Assembly (NCBI GenBank): GCA_041665065.1
Contig: JBAYJM010000001.1
Span: 1-64,000, forward strand
Direction of reading: 5' to 3'
DNA from: JBAYJM01 sp041665065
GTDB lineage: Bacteria; Patescibacteriota; Patescibacteriia; 2-01-FULL-39-33
DNA length: 64,000 nucleotides
Numbering within the stretch: the stretch's first letter is position 1; each line of letters opens with the position of its first letter. The notes under the pieces were generated by a model. It worked only from the letters and a program-made list of their open reading frames with translations. It made no database searches and was not told the origin of the DNA. The position numbers and the translations under genes are program-made. Below, piece after piece: positions 17,191-25,256 of the stretch.

Positions 17191-18267
17191 TTACTTCATC
17201 CGCTTTAATCTGGCCTTGAAATAGTCGACCCAGGGAATCAGCGTCGGGTCTTTATGGTTTATCTGCGAAAGGTAAAAGCTCAGCCAATTGCCAAAGGCCA
17301 AGGCTTCCATGGCTACCAATAATTTTGATTGGCCCGTGAACTTCTGGTCAATATGTTGAATTTTTTTCTTCTCTAAAACTTTTTTAGTTACGGAAAATCG
17401 ATTTTTTATTTCTTTGGGGTATAGATCGGTATCTAAAAGCAAAACCCGAACTTTTTTAATGACTTCTATTGGTAATTCCAATCCTTCCATAAGATGATGA
17501 TTTAATTCGGGGATGGCATTGTAAATAGAAAGGGTTTTGGCGCTCTCATTTATTTGATTTGTCAGTATATGGGCATTGGGCATCAAAAAATCGGCTGCCA
17601 TTATTACCGGCAGATAGCCTTTGAATTTTTTGGCCGTATTTCGAGCTAAATTTCTATTGCCATAAACCGTGGGCGCAAAGTAACTATTAAGCTCTTCAAG
17701 AAAGGAGCTTACTTTTTTAATTTCAGATGCGGTGATATTAATGAATTTGCATTTATCAAATAGGGCCAGCACTGCTCCAAGTTGGCTTCCTAGCCCATAG
17801 CGGGGCTGTCCGGAGACATTTAGTTTTTTGTCCAGTAGGATTAGAGGAAGTTTTTTTTCAGTTGCGATTTTACCGATTTTTCCACCAGAGCAAATACAAA
17901 CAATCTTAGCTTTCAATTCGATGGCTTGTTTTAAGCAGCTAATTGATTCGTCTGTGTCTCCGGAATAGCTGGATATCACTACCAGGCTGTCTTTGCTGGC
18001 AAAGGCCGGCAGGTGATAATTTCTTACTAGCACAAACGGCAGTTTGATTTCAGACACAAATAAGCCCCGAATCAGCTCCGAGGCAAGGTTTGATCCTCCC
18101 ATTCCGCAAAAAATTATATCCTTTGCTTTGCGGTAAGTGGAGGGTATATCCGTGCCCCTGGTCGTCTCCCAGGTTTCGGTTAATTGGCGAGGAAATTCAG
18201 CGATTGATTTGGCAACCAGCTTGCTGTGGTCAGTAAATTTAGTATTGACTTGAGTCATTATTTTCAT
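17191..18267 (-). CDS. bifunctional phosphoglucose/phosphomannose isomerase
   Basis: The 358-residue SIS-domain protein has IFCGMGGSNLASELIRG (about residue 55) and VVISSYSGDTDESI (about 98), the sugar-phosphate-binding loops of the Pgi/Pmi family, and the C-terminal SIS repeat. It interconverts glucose-6-P, fructose-6-P and mannose-6-P and so links glycolysis to nucleotide-sugar supply. It is the first gene of a leftward operon with GT-C and GT2 enzymes. The first ATG is taken; a second Met at codon 4 is possible. Confidence 0.88.
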   Translation of the reverse strand: MKIMTQVNTKFTDHSKLVAKSIAEFPRQLTETWETTRGTDIPSTYRKAKDIIFCGMGGSNLASELIRGLFVSEIKLPFVLVRNYHLPAFASKDSLVVISSYSGDTDESISCLKQAIELKAKIVCICSGGKIGKIATEKKLPLILLDKKLNVSGQPRYGLGSQLGAVLALFDKCKFINITASEIKKVSSFLEELNSYFAPTVYGNRNLARNTAKKFKGYLPVIMAADFLMPNAHILTNQINESAKTLSIYNAIPELNHHLMEGLELPIEVIKKVRVLLLDTDLYPKEIKNRFSVTKKVLEKKKIQHIDQKFTGQSKLLVAMEALAFGNWLSFYLSQINHKDPTLIPWVDYFKARLKRMK

Positions 18268-18287
18268 GCATTAATTATTACAATCTA

Positions 18288-18316
18288 ATTTTATCAGAAA
18301 GCAAATGATTTACCAA
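18288..18316 (-). promoter_or_regulatory. promoter of the isomerase-glycosyltransferase operon
   Basis: Minus strand TTGGTA (18316-18311), 17-base spacer, TAAAAT (18293-18288), 20 bases before the start codon. Confidence 0.65.
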
Positions 18317-18362
18317 GTGGATACTTGAAAATAGGCACAATTAGCTATAAGAACATTCAAGT

Positions 18363-18400
18363 AAAAAACAAAATCCGCCTTTGGGGCGGATTTTGTTTTC
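18363..18400. terminator. bidirectional terminator
   Basis: CAAAATCCGCC (18369-18379) pairs with GGCGGATTTTG (18385-18395) between A and T tracts. Confidence 0.8.
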
Positions 18401-18441
18401 CTCAAGAAGTGTCAGAATGTTTTGATACGTCTAATTGGGGT

Positions 18442-18463
18442 GGAGAAGGGTTTAGTCTTCTCC
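18442..18463 (-). terminator. hairpin downstream of the zinc-ribbon micro-gene
   Basis: GGAGAAG (18442-18448) pairs with CTTCTCC (18457-18463). It lacks a T run of its own and may work with the hairpin at 18363-18400. Confidence 0.45.
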
Positions 18464-18500
18464 GGCTGAGATTACTCCTTTCGGGTTTAGGTCTAGGGTG

Positions 18501-18668
18501 CTACATAGTCTCGTACTCGGCTTCCTCTGGTGAAATGCGTATCAAGACACACCCACATCCCAAAACAATACGAGAGACATGGCTACTGTCTTCAGAGTTC
18601 ATTGCCGTACCGCACCGTGGGCATGGCAAGCCGAGCACTAGCTCAGCTACGAGTATCTGCATTTTCAT
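18501..18668 (-). CDS. cassette C: 55-residue zinc-ribbon-like protein
   Basis: A minus-strand ATG at 18668 opens a 55-codon frame ending TAG. The product, beginning MKMQILVAELVLG, contains CPRC near residue 16 and CGC near residue 38. This spacing suits a four-Cys zinc ribbon (the Cys residues come from CPRC and from GCGC). A G-rich SD (GGGGGAATGACGG) precedes the start, and a perfect TTGACA-N17-TATAAT promoter lies upstream on the same strand. A competing plus-strand frame across this region has no such signals. No specific family is recognised. Confidence 0.62.
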   Translation of the reverse strand: MKMQILVAELVLGLPCPRCGTAMNSEDSSHVSRIVLGCGCVLIRISPEEAEYETM

Positions 18669-18728
18669 CCGTCATTCCCCCAACTTTTTGTGCCGTTGTT
18701 GGCCAGTAAGGTTAAAATCTCAATCTGT

Positions 18729-18757
18729 ATTATATCACATTTATTATAAAATGTCAA
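18729..18757 (-). promoter_or_regulatory. consensus promoter of cassette C
   Basis: Minus strand TTGACA (18757-18752), 17 bases, TATAAT (18734-18729). It is divergent from the trigger factor promoter 19 bases away. Confidence 0.85.
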
Positions 18758-18775
18758 TAGATAGCTGCATTTTCT

Positions 18776-18804
18776 TTGACAAATGGCCCATTTTCTGCTA
18801 ATAT
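18776..18804 (+). promoter_or_regulatory. trigger factor promoter
   Basis: TTGACA (18776-18781), 17-base spacer, TAATAT (18799-18804), with TG one base before the -10. Confidence 0.8.
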
Positions 18805-18846
18805 TAAATGGATTTATTAACTAAGCTTTGAAAATTATAAAAATCT

Positions 18847-20139
18847 ATGAAATCAGAAATAAAACAGTTAGGGAAGTCGCAATTGGCAATATCGGTTGAA
18901 CTGACCTGGCAGGAATTGACTCCTTACCTTATTAAGGCGACTGAGAAGGTCTCAAAAGAGGCAAAGATAGCTGGCTTTAGGCCAGGCAAAGCGCCTTACG
19001 ACATTGTCAAACAAAAATTCGGCGAAATGTCTATTTTAAATGAAGCCGTCGATGATATTATTTCCAAAACTTATTATGAAGTTTTAAAAGAAAAGGAAAT
19101 AATGACAATCGGCCAGCCAGAAATTAAAGTTGAAAAAATGGCTCCCGAAAATGAATTTTCCTATACTGCGACTGTTTCTGTTTTGCCAAAGGTAAAGATT
19201 GGCGACATTTCAACATTAACAATCCAAAAGAAAAAAGTTGAAATTAAAAAAGACCAGGTAGACAGAGTAGTAGAAGACATCAGAAAAATGAGAGCCAAAC
19301 AAACTTTGGCAGAGCGGGTTTGCAAAGCCGGCGATGTTTGCGAGGTGGATTTTGATATTTTTATGGACAAGGTGCCTTTGGAAAACGGCCAGTACAAGAA
19401 ATTTCCAGTCAACCTGGGTGAAAAGAAATTTATACCGGGATTTGAGGAGCAGATAATCGGCATGAAAGCGGGCGATGAAAAAGAATTCGAATTAAAATTT
19501 CCTGATGATTATTTTGAAAAAAGATTAGCAGGCAAACAATGCGAATTTAAAGTTAAGTGCCTTGCTGTTTATGACGTTGAGGTGCCGGAACTAAATGATG
19601 AATTTGCAAAACAAATCAGCAACGAACAATTTAAGACTGTTGCCGAGTTAAGAGAAAATATTGAGAAAAATATTTTACAGGAAGAACAAATGAAAGAGGA
19701 TCAACGGATTGAGATTGAAATGCTGGAAAAAATTGTTGATATTTCTGAATTCGAAGAGCTTCCAGAAGTGCTATTGCATAATGAGTCCCATCGCATGGTT
19801 CATGAGCTTGAAGACAGCGTTGCAAGGCAGGGCTTGGCTTTTGAAGATTATTTAAAAAGCATTAAAAAGACCCATGATGATTTGGAAAAAGATTTTGCAC
19901 CGCAGGCTGAGAAAAGAGTTAAGACTTCTATAATCGCCAGAGAAATTTATCAGGAACAAAAAATTGAAGTGACTGAGGATGAGGTGAATTTAGAAGTCGA
20001 AGAAATGATGAAAAGTTATCCCGGCAATGATGAGGCGAGGAAGCAATTGGAAGCAGAGACTTACAAGGACTATCTTAGAAATGTAATTGGAAATAGAAAA
20101 GTGATTGAATATTTAAAGAAAAAAATTGTTAAGGAGTAA
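18847..20139 (+). CDS. tig: trigger factor (ribosome-associated chaperone, peptidyl-prolyl isomerase)
   Basis: The 430-residue protein has the N-terminal ribosome-binding domain with the signature AGFRPGKAP (about residues 41-49) and a central FKBP-like domain (GDVCEVDFDIF to GKQCEFKV, about 155-240). A long helical C-terminal chaperone domain follows. It binds nascent chains at the exit tunnel. The FKBP domain carries a small Lys-rich insertion (LENGQYKKFPVN). It stands alone between a consensus promoter and a strong terminator. Confidence 0.95.
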   Translation: MKSEIKQLGKSQLAISVELTWQELTPYLIKATEKVSKEAKIAGFRPGKAPYDIVKQKFGEMSILNEAVDDIISKTYYEVLKEKEIMTIGQPEIKVEKMAPENEFSYTATVSVLPKVKIGDISTLTIQKKKVEIKKDQVDRVVEDIRKMRAKQTLAERVCKAGDVCEVDFDIFMDKVPLENGQYKKFPVNLGEKKFIPGFEEQIIGMKAGDEKEFELKFPDDYFEKRLAGKQCEFKVKCLAVYDVEVPELNDEFAKQISNEQFKTVAELRENIEKNILQEEQMKEDQRIEIEMLEKIVDISEFEELPEVLLHNESHRMVHELEDSVARQGLAFEDYLKSIKKTHDDLEKDFAPQAEKRVKTSIIAREIYQEQKIEVTEDEVNLEVEEMMKSYPGNDEARKQLEAETYKDYLRNVIGNRKVIEYLKKKIVKE

Positions 20140-20178
20140 TATCAAAAAAATATAAATAAATTTTAATAAAATTAACTC

Positions 20179-20211
20179 AAGCCCCGCCATGATGGCGGGG
20201 CTTATTTTTTT
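20179..20211 (+). terminator. terminator after tig
   Basis: AAGCCCCGCC (20179-20188) pairs with GGCGGGGCTT (20194-20203), followed by T residues. Confidence 0.88.
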
Positions 20212-20257
20212 ATGTTGGAATAACTGTTATAATATAAATTAGTAATTGCAAAATTAT

Positions 20258-22453
20258 ATGATTATATCCAGTTTATTTCCTCTCATCAGTGCGGTGTTTG
20301 TTTTGGCTTTGGGCTTGTTTGTTTTGAGAAGGGATTATAGCTCTAGAATAAATTTAAGCTTCTTTCTTTTTTGCATAGCTATAATGGTATGGATGTTTGG
20401 CACTTTCATGATGTTTGTCAGCAGCAATAACATTGCCATGGCTTCTTTCTGGGATCGTTTTGTTTATTTGGGGGTCGTTTTTATTCCGGCCGTTGCGCTC
20501 GACTTTGCGCTGGCTTTAACTAAGAATTCAAAAAGAAATTTAAAGTACTGGTTGATGATTGTCGGTTATGTTCTTTCTTGTATTTTTTTACCCTTGATTT
20601 TTACTAGTAATTTTACTTCAGGAGTTTTTGTTTATGAGTGGGGTGTTTACACTAAAGCCCAGGTTTTTCATAACCTGTTTATGCTATATTTTGTTTCTTA
20701 TATAATTTTGTTTTTTGCAACCGTTATCAATTTTTACTTTAAATCAGCCCAGGCTTTGGAAAAGTTGCAGATCAAGTATATTCTCCTGGCCTTTCTTGTT
20801 TTAGCAATATTCGGCTCGCTGGGATTTTTGCCGGCGTATGGCATAGCTATTTATCCGGTATCATATCTCTTTGGAATGTTTTTTGTGCTCATTATGGCTT
20901 ATGCCATTTTGAAGTACAGGTTTATGGATATCAGGACTTTTGCCAGAACCACTTTTATTTATTTGGTGGACTCGGTTTATGCTTATGGTTTTTATTCATT
21001 TTTAATAGTAGTCTACGGATATTTATGGGGCACCGTTTACACTAGTTATTCGCTAGTGGCCGGCATATTTGTGGGTCCGGCTTTTGTGGCTACTTTATTT
21101 GCCATTGATAAATGGATTTTAAAATTCTCTAACAAGTATCTTTTTCATGCGCTTTACGATGATCAAATGGCGATAATTAGGTTGATTCAGGAAATTAATA
21201 AATATACGGATTTAAATGATATTATGGATTTGGTTTTAGGCAAGATTCAGCAAACCATGGATTTGAGCAAGGCAGGAATTTTATTAATCCACTATAATCT
21301 TAGCTATATAAATTACGAAGTCGCAAAAGTAATCGGTTTTAATAAAACGGAATTAGAAAGCTTGGTAGCTGATAATTTTTTGTCAAAGAGCTTGTCAGTA
21401 GATAAAAAACCGTTTGTCAAAGAAGAGATTGATTGGATAGCCAAAAATTCGCCTAAAGCAAAGAAGTTAATGGAGCTTAAAGGAAATATGGAAAAAATCG
21501 GCGCATCGCTTTGTTTGCCTCTTGTCGCCAGTAATCGCCTGATAGGCTTGATCATATTGGGAAGTAAAAAGGGCAAAGAAGCATACACCAATCAGGATTT
21601 GGATTTGCTGGCTACTTTGAATTATCAGGCGGCTACTGCTATTGATAATGCTATTCTTTATAAAAAAGTAAACGAATTCAATAAAAATTTAAAGGCGAAG
21701 GTTGATGAACAGACTAAGGATCTCCAGGACAGGGCTGTTAGTTTAGAAAAATTATTATTAAAGAGGACGGATTTTATGTATGATGTCTCTAATCAGCTAA
21801 AGGCGCCAGTTTCGGTGATCCGTAGTACAATCTCTATGTTGGAGGGTAGTATAAATAAGTTGTCACCAAAAGAACAGCAAAAATTTCAGGACATGACAGT
21901 TAAGGTTGATGTGCTAAATCAAATTTATAAAGATATTTTAGGGACTTCAAAAGCCGATAAAGATCGGGTCAAGTTCGATTACCTTTTGACCGGGGCGCTG
22001 TCCGTGGATAAAATAGTAGGCTCAGTTATTCATCAGCTTACTCCCGAAGCCAAAGCTAAAGGAATTGATTTACAACTGATAAAACCCAAAGAGAGACTGC
22101 CAGTGTTGACCGCTAGTGATTTTTTGGAACAGGCAATTTACAATTTATTGGACAATACTATTAAATACACGCGCCAGGGCTCCGTCCGTATTTCTTTAAT
22201 GTGCGAGAAGCTCAATGTTATTGTTAAAGTAGAAACCCCGACTCAAGATCTAAAAGCAATTTTTGATAAGGTCGTACGAGGCGCCAATACTGCTAGTACG
22301 CAATCTAATATTCCAGGGCGAGGGTTTTTCGTCGCTCAAAAAATAATAGAAGCCCGTGGCGGAAAAATTATGGCGGAGAGCCAAGGAAGTAAGGGAACGG
22401 CTTTTGTCGTTTCATTGCCATATCTAATAGAAAATTTGAAAGTTAAGCAATAA
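20258..22453 (+). CDS. membrane histidine-kinase-like sensor lacking the phosphoacceptor His
   Basis: The 731-residue protein has an N-terminal region of about seven to eight membrane helices (to about 240). A GAF-like domain follows (about 310-470, SLCLPLVASNRLIGLIILG), then a coiled-coil linker, a HisKA-like helix and a HATPase_c domain (N box FLEQAIYNLLDNTIKYT; G box GRGFFVAQKIIEARGG). In the HisKA helix the usual SHELRTP reads SNQLKAP, so the phospho-accepting His is Asn. The D-box normally DxGxG is also degenerate (VETPTQDL). No response regulator is nearby. It may be a pseudokinase that senses or modulates a partner. The ATG at 20258 replaces an in-frame TTG at 20246. Confidence 0.82.
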   Translation: MIISSLFPLISAVFVLALGLFVLRRDYSSRINLSFFLFCIAIMVWMFGTFMMFVSSNNIAMASFWDRFVYLGVVFIPAVALDFALALTKNSKRNLKYWLMIVGYVLSCIFLPLIFTSNFTSGVFVYEWGVYTKAQVFHNLFMLYFVSYIILFFATVINFYFKSAQALEKLQIKYILLAFLVLAIFGSLGFLPAYGIAIYPVSYLFGMFFVLIMAYAILKYRFMDIRTFARTTFIYLVDSVYAYGFYSFLIVVYGYLWGTVYTSYSLVAGIFVGPAFVATLFAIDKWILKFSNKYLFHALYDDQMAIIRLIQEINKYTDLNDIMDLVLGKIQQTMDLSKAGILLIHYNLSYINYEVAKVIGFNKTELESLVADNFLSKSLSVDKKPFVKEEIDWIAKNSPKAKKLMELKGNMEKIGASLCLPLVASNRLIGLIILGSKKGKEAYTNQDLDLLATLNYQAATAIDNAILYKKVNEFNKNLKAKVDEQTKDLQDRAVSLEKLLLKRTDFMYDVSNQLKAPVSVIRSTISMLEGSINKLSPKEQQKFQDMTVKVDVLNQIYKDILGTSKADKDRVKFDYLLTGALSVDKIVGSVIHQLTPEAKAKGIDLQLIKPKERLPVLTASDFLEQAIYNLLDNTIKYTRQGSVRISLMCEKLNVIVKVETPTQDLKAIFDKVVRGANTASTQSNIPGRGFFVAQKIIEARGGKIMAESQGSKGTAFVVSLPYLIENLKVKQ

Positions 22454-22479
22454 ATATAAATTGAGTTAATTTCAGGCCA

Positions 22480-22508
22480 CCTTGGATTCTAAAAGTCCGA
22501 GGTTTTTA
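22480..22508 (+). terminator. terminator after the kinase-like gene
   Basis: CCTTGGA (22480-22486) pairs with TCCGAGG (22496-22502) with one wobble, followed by five T. Confidence 0.7.
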
Positions 22509-22586
22509 GATTTCTAATGTATAGCAGCGCTTTAATAGATGGCTAAATTTGCAAATAATTTAGGCATGAGAATACAATTTATCGTT

Positions 22587-22615
22587 TTGACAATAATCGT
22601 GTACCGTGTAATAAT
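22587..22615 (+). promoter_or_regulatory. promoter of galE-like/nfo operon
   Basis: TTGACA (22587-22592), 17-base spacer, AATAAT (22610-22615), about 60 bases before the ATG. Confidence 0.65.
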
Positions 22616-22680
22616 GTTTAAGTGGTAGTAAGCGTTTAAATTACTTAAATTACATTTTTTATACTAATTTGGTTAGAATC

Positions 22681-23709
22681 ATGAACGACACAAATAATAA
22701 ACTTGAATCGGATGGTAAGTTAATTTTGACTCCCGATCAGACATCGCTTAGATGCTTGGTTATTGGCGGAGCGGGATATATAGGTTCTCATATTACCAGA
22801 GCATTGATCAGGGCGGGGCATACCCCGGTTGTTTTTGATAATTTAAATACAGGCTTGAAGGAAAATTTATTTGAAGGAGTTGAATTTATTAAGGGCGACA
22901 TTAGAAATGAAAGCGAAATTAATCCGGCCATGAAAGGAATTGATGTTGTAATTTATTTGGCGGCTTTTAAGGCAGCCGGAGAATCAATGGATAATCCACA
23001 AAAGTATGCCATAAACAATATTTGTGGAGCAATAAATGTGTTGAATGCAATGTGCGAGGCAAATGTAAATAAAATAATTTTTTCATCCAGCGCGGCCGTC
23101 TATGGCGATCCGAAATATTTACCCATTGATGAAGATCATCCGACTGAGCCGATTAATTTTTATGGTTTTACAAAATTGAAAATAGAGAGGCTATTGAAAT
23201 GGTTTAACCAATTAAAAGGAATTAATTTTGCCAGCCTGAGATATTTTAATGCGGTTGGCTATGATCCTGATAGGGGAGCTAAGGGCTTGGAACAAAATCC
23301 CAGTAATCTTTTGCCGGTGTTAATGGAGGCCGCAAAAGGAATTAGGAGTTATGTTGAAGTATATGGAGATGATTATGACACGGATGATGGTAGCTGTGTT
23401 CGCGATTATGTTCATGTCAGCGATTTGGCATCTGCGCATCTGGCGGCTTTAAATAAGTTGTTTGCAGGAAGTGAAAGCATGACATTGAATTTGGGTTCAT
23501 CAGCCGGTATTAGTGTTTTTGAAATGATAAACGAAGTTAAAAAAATATCAGGCGTTGATTTTGAAGTTAGGTTCGGCCCTCGCCGTCCCGGAGATCCTGA
23601 GATATTGTTAGCCAATTCTCAAAGAGCGTGTGAGATGTTGGGATGGAAAGCGCAATATAGTGATTTGCAGACAATAGTAAAAACAACCTGGCAAGCATAC
23701 AACCAATAA
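22681..23709 (+). CDS. galE: UDP-glucose 4-epimerase-like NAD-dependent sugar epimerase
   Basis: The 342-residue extended short-chain dehydrogenase has an N-terminal Rossmann GGAGYIGSH (about residue 27), the catalytic Tyr-Lys pair in YGFTKLKIE, SSSAAVYG and SLRYFNAVG. The C-terminal substrate motif RRPGDPEILLAN follows. These match GalE, which interconverts UDP-glucose and UDP-galactose; related specificities (GlcNAc/GalNAc) cannot be excluded. It has about 20 extra N-terminal residues. The ATG at 22681 is preferred over a TTG 12 bases upstream. Its TAA overlaps the ATG of the endonuclease gene. Confidence 0.88.
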   Translation: MNDTNNKLESDGKLILTPDQTSLRCLVIGGAGYIGSHITRALIRAGHTPVVFDNLNTGLKENLFEGVEFIKGDIRNESEINPAMKGIDVVIYLAAFKAAGESMDNPQKYAINNICGAINVLNAMCEANVNKIIFSSSAAVYGDPKYLPIDEDHPTEPINFYGFTKLKIERLLKWFNQLKGINFASLRYFNAVGYDPDRGAKGLEQNPSNLLPVLMEAAKGIRSYVEVYGDDYDTDDGSCVRDYVHVSDLASAHLAALNKLFAGSESMTLNLGSSAGISVFEMINEVKKISGVDFEVRFGPRRPGDPEILLANSQRACEMLGWKAQYSDLQTIVKTTWQAYNQ

Positions 23710-24572
23710 TGGTTACAAAATCTGAAAAAATATTTGGATGCAGAGTTGGAGCACATGTTTCGGCTGCCGGCAGTATTATATTTGCTCCGGATAGGGCAAG
23801 GGAAGCCGGTTGCGAATGTTTTCAATTTTTTTCGCGTTCTCCCCAGGGTGGAAACGCCAAGCCGATTGATAAAAAAACTGCAGAAGAATTTATTTCCAAG
23901 TGCAAAAGCAATCAAATGGAGTCCTATATCCATGCGCCTTATTTTATAAATTTAGGCTCGGCAAATAATAAGATATTTTACGGTTCAATATCGTTTTTAA
24001 AAGAAGAATTAAAGCGAGGAAGCCAATTGGGAGTAAAATATTTAATGACTCATTTGGGCAGTGCAAAAGAATTGGGCGACAAAGAAGGCCTTAAAAAGGT
24101 GGTCAAGGGCATTAAAGAAATTTTGGCGGACTATAAAGGTTCCTGCGAGTTTTTAATTGAAATGGCGGCTGGAGCGGGAAGTATTATAGGCGATACATTC
24201 GAGGAAATAGCAATAATTGTTAATTCCAAAGAATTAAAAAAATATAACATCGGCATTTGTCTTGATACGGCACACGCTTTTGCTTCCGGTTATGATTTGC
24301 GAAATGAGAAGGCGGTAAAGGCCACTTTTAAAAAGCTCAATGATATTTTAGGAAGTGATAGGCTAAAGTTAATACATGCCAACGACAGTAAGGCAGACTT
24401 GGGCAGCCACAAAGATCAGCATGCCCATATTGGAGAAGGAAAAATCGGTTTAGATGGATTTAAAGCAATTGTGAATTATACCTGCAAGCAAAAAGTAAAT
24501 TTGATATTAGAAACACCAAAAGACGGAAAGGATTTAGAGGACATTGAAATTTTAAAAAAGTTGAGAAAATAA
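23709..24572 (+). CDS. nfo: endonuclease IV (AP endonuclease)
   Basis: The 287-residue TIM-barrel enzyme cleaves abasic sites in DNA. Metal ligands can be read in GAHVSAAGS, YIHAPYFINLGS, THLGS, LIEMAAGAGS, GICLDTAHAFASGYD and HANDSKADLGSHKDQHAHIGEG, the last being the family's conserved HxH region. The start ATG overlaps the preceding stop by one base, so the genes are coupled although functionally unrelated. It is complete and near the usual length (about 280). Confidence 0.95.
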   Translation: MVTKSEKIFGCRVGAHVSAAGSIIFAPDRAREAGCECFQFFSRSPQGGNAKPIDKKTAEEFISKCKSNQMESYIHAPYFINLGSANNKIFYGSISFLKEELKRGSQLGVKYLMTHLGSAKELGDKEGLKKVVKGIKEILADYKGSCEFLIEMAAGAGSIIGDTFEEIAIIVNSKELKKYNIGICLDTAHAFASGYDLRNEKAVKATFKKLNDILGSDRLKLIHANDSKADLGSHKDQHAHIGEGKIGLDGFKAIVNYTCKQKVNLILETPKDGKDLEDIEILKKLRK

Positions 24573-24600
24573 AATGGCCGGTTGGTTGTCCCGGCCGTTT
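24571..24600. terminator. bidirectional terminator between nfo and cassette D
   Basis: GGCCGG (24576-24581) pairs with CCGGCC (24591-24596), with A residues to the left and T to the right. Confidence 0.8.
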
Positions 24601-24624
24601 CGAGGTGGCGGCCCTTCGTTTCGT

Positions 24625-24894
24625 TTATGGACCGCACTGAACCTCCCTTACCCCTTCGTCCGTGATGGAATACTCATCGATCACTGGCTGAAATCTGAGC
24701 CAGCCCAATGCGATCAGGGATTCCAGATCAGGCTGAGTCCAGTTTGTGACGACTTCTCCACGGTCACTGCTTCCCCGGTGGTAGCAGTTAATTGCTTCGT
24801 CAGCAGTGATCCAGGTGAACCCCTCGAATTCGAATTCCTCATACAATCTAGAGATGAGCTGAATATCTCTCTCCGTGGCTACAACGTTACTCAT
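24625..24894 (-). CDS. cassette D, gene 2: winged-helix-like small protein
   Basis: The 89-residue acidic protein begins MSNVVATERDIQLISRLYEE. The start at 24894 is chosen because GGGGAG lies 7 bases before it; a longer frame beginning at a TTG is less likely. The end, LESLIALGWLRFQPVIDEYSITDEG, has the pattern of a winged-helix recognition helix and wing. This is suggestive only. It lies 50 bases after gene 1 of the cassette and shares its promoter. GC content is well above the flanking nfo gene. Confidence 0.6.
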   Translation of the reverse strand: MSNVVATERDIQLISRLYEEFEFEGFTWITADEAINCYHRGSSDRGEVVTNWTQPDLESLIALGWLRFQPVIDEYSITDEGVREVQCGP

Positions 24895-24944
24895 TGTTGC
24901 GCTCCCCATCGGTTGAACCGCTACTTCACCTTGCAATCCGCTTC

Positions 24945-25202
24945 TTACTTTTTTCTTGTCACTTTAAGCCTTATTGGCTCAGAGACAATCTCTAGGTCCC
25001 CCTCCTTTTCAACTACCGCCCAAATATCAGAGCCGTCTTTCTGACAGTGGATTGTGAATGGGTACAGGCTTTCATTGAAGTGGGGCGGTCCCCAGTTTAT
25101 GAGTACCGCATTTTCTATACGCGTTTTACCTCCTCGTCTGGCGGTGATGTTTACCCCGCTTTTAGGGGTAAGTTCATGTTTCTGCTCCCCGCTTCTAATC
25201 AT
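24945..25202 (-). CDS. cassette D, gene 1: 85-residue protein of unknown function
   Basis: The protein begins MIRSGEQKHELTPKSGVNIT. It is basic, and its alternating hydrophobic pattern (AVLINWG, LYPFTIHCQ, DIWAVVEKEG) suggests a small beta-barrel. A strong SD, AAGGAGGG, precedes the ATG, and a promoter is located at 25225-25252. No family is recognised. It is the first gene of a two-gene unit ending at a shared terminator. Confidence 0.62.
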   Translation of the reverse strand: MIRSGEQKHELTPKSGVNITARRGGKTRIENAVLINWGPPHFNESLYPFTIHCQKDGSDIWAVVEKEGDLEIVSEPIRLKVTRKK

Positions 25203-25224
25203 TGGTCTCCCTCCTTAATATCAA

Positions 25225-25252
25225 AGTATAGTCTTATTAGTAATTAAATCAA
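25225..25252 (-). promoter_or_regulatory. promoter of cassette D
   Basis: Minus strand TTGATT (25252-25247), 16-base spacer, TATACT (25230-25225). The -35 box ends 4 bases from the first codon of the divergent phosphodiesterase gene. Confidence 0.7.
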
Positions 25253-25256
25253 GTAT

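Noticed and set aside
18325..18801. 158-codon plus-strand ORF
   Set aside because: It spans a terminator, the zinc-ribbon micro-gene on the other strand and two promoters, and its composition is not protein-like.
24574..25044. 156-codon plus-strand ORF over cassette D
   Set aside because: It begins in a terminator hairpin; the two minus-strand genes have SDs, a promoter and better protein-like composition.
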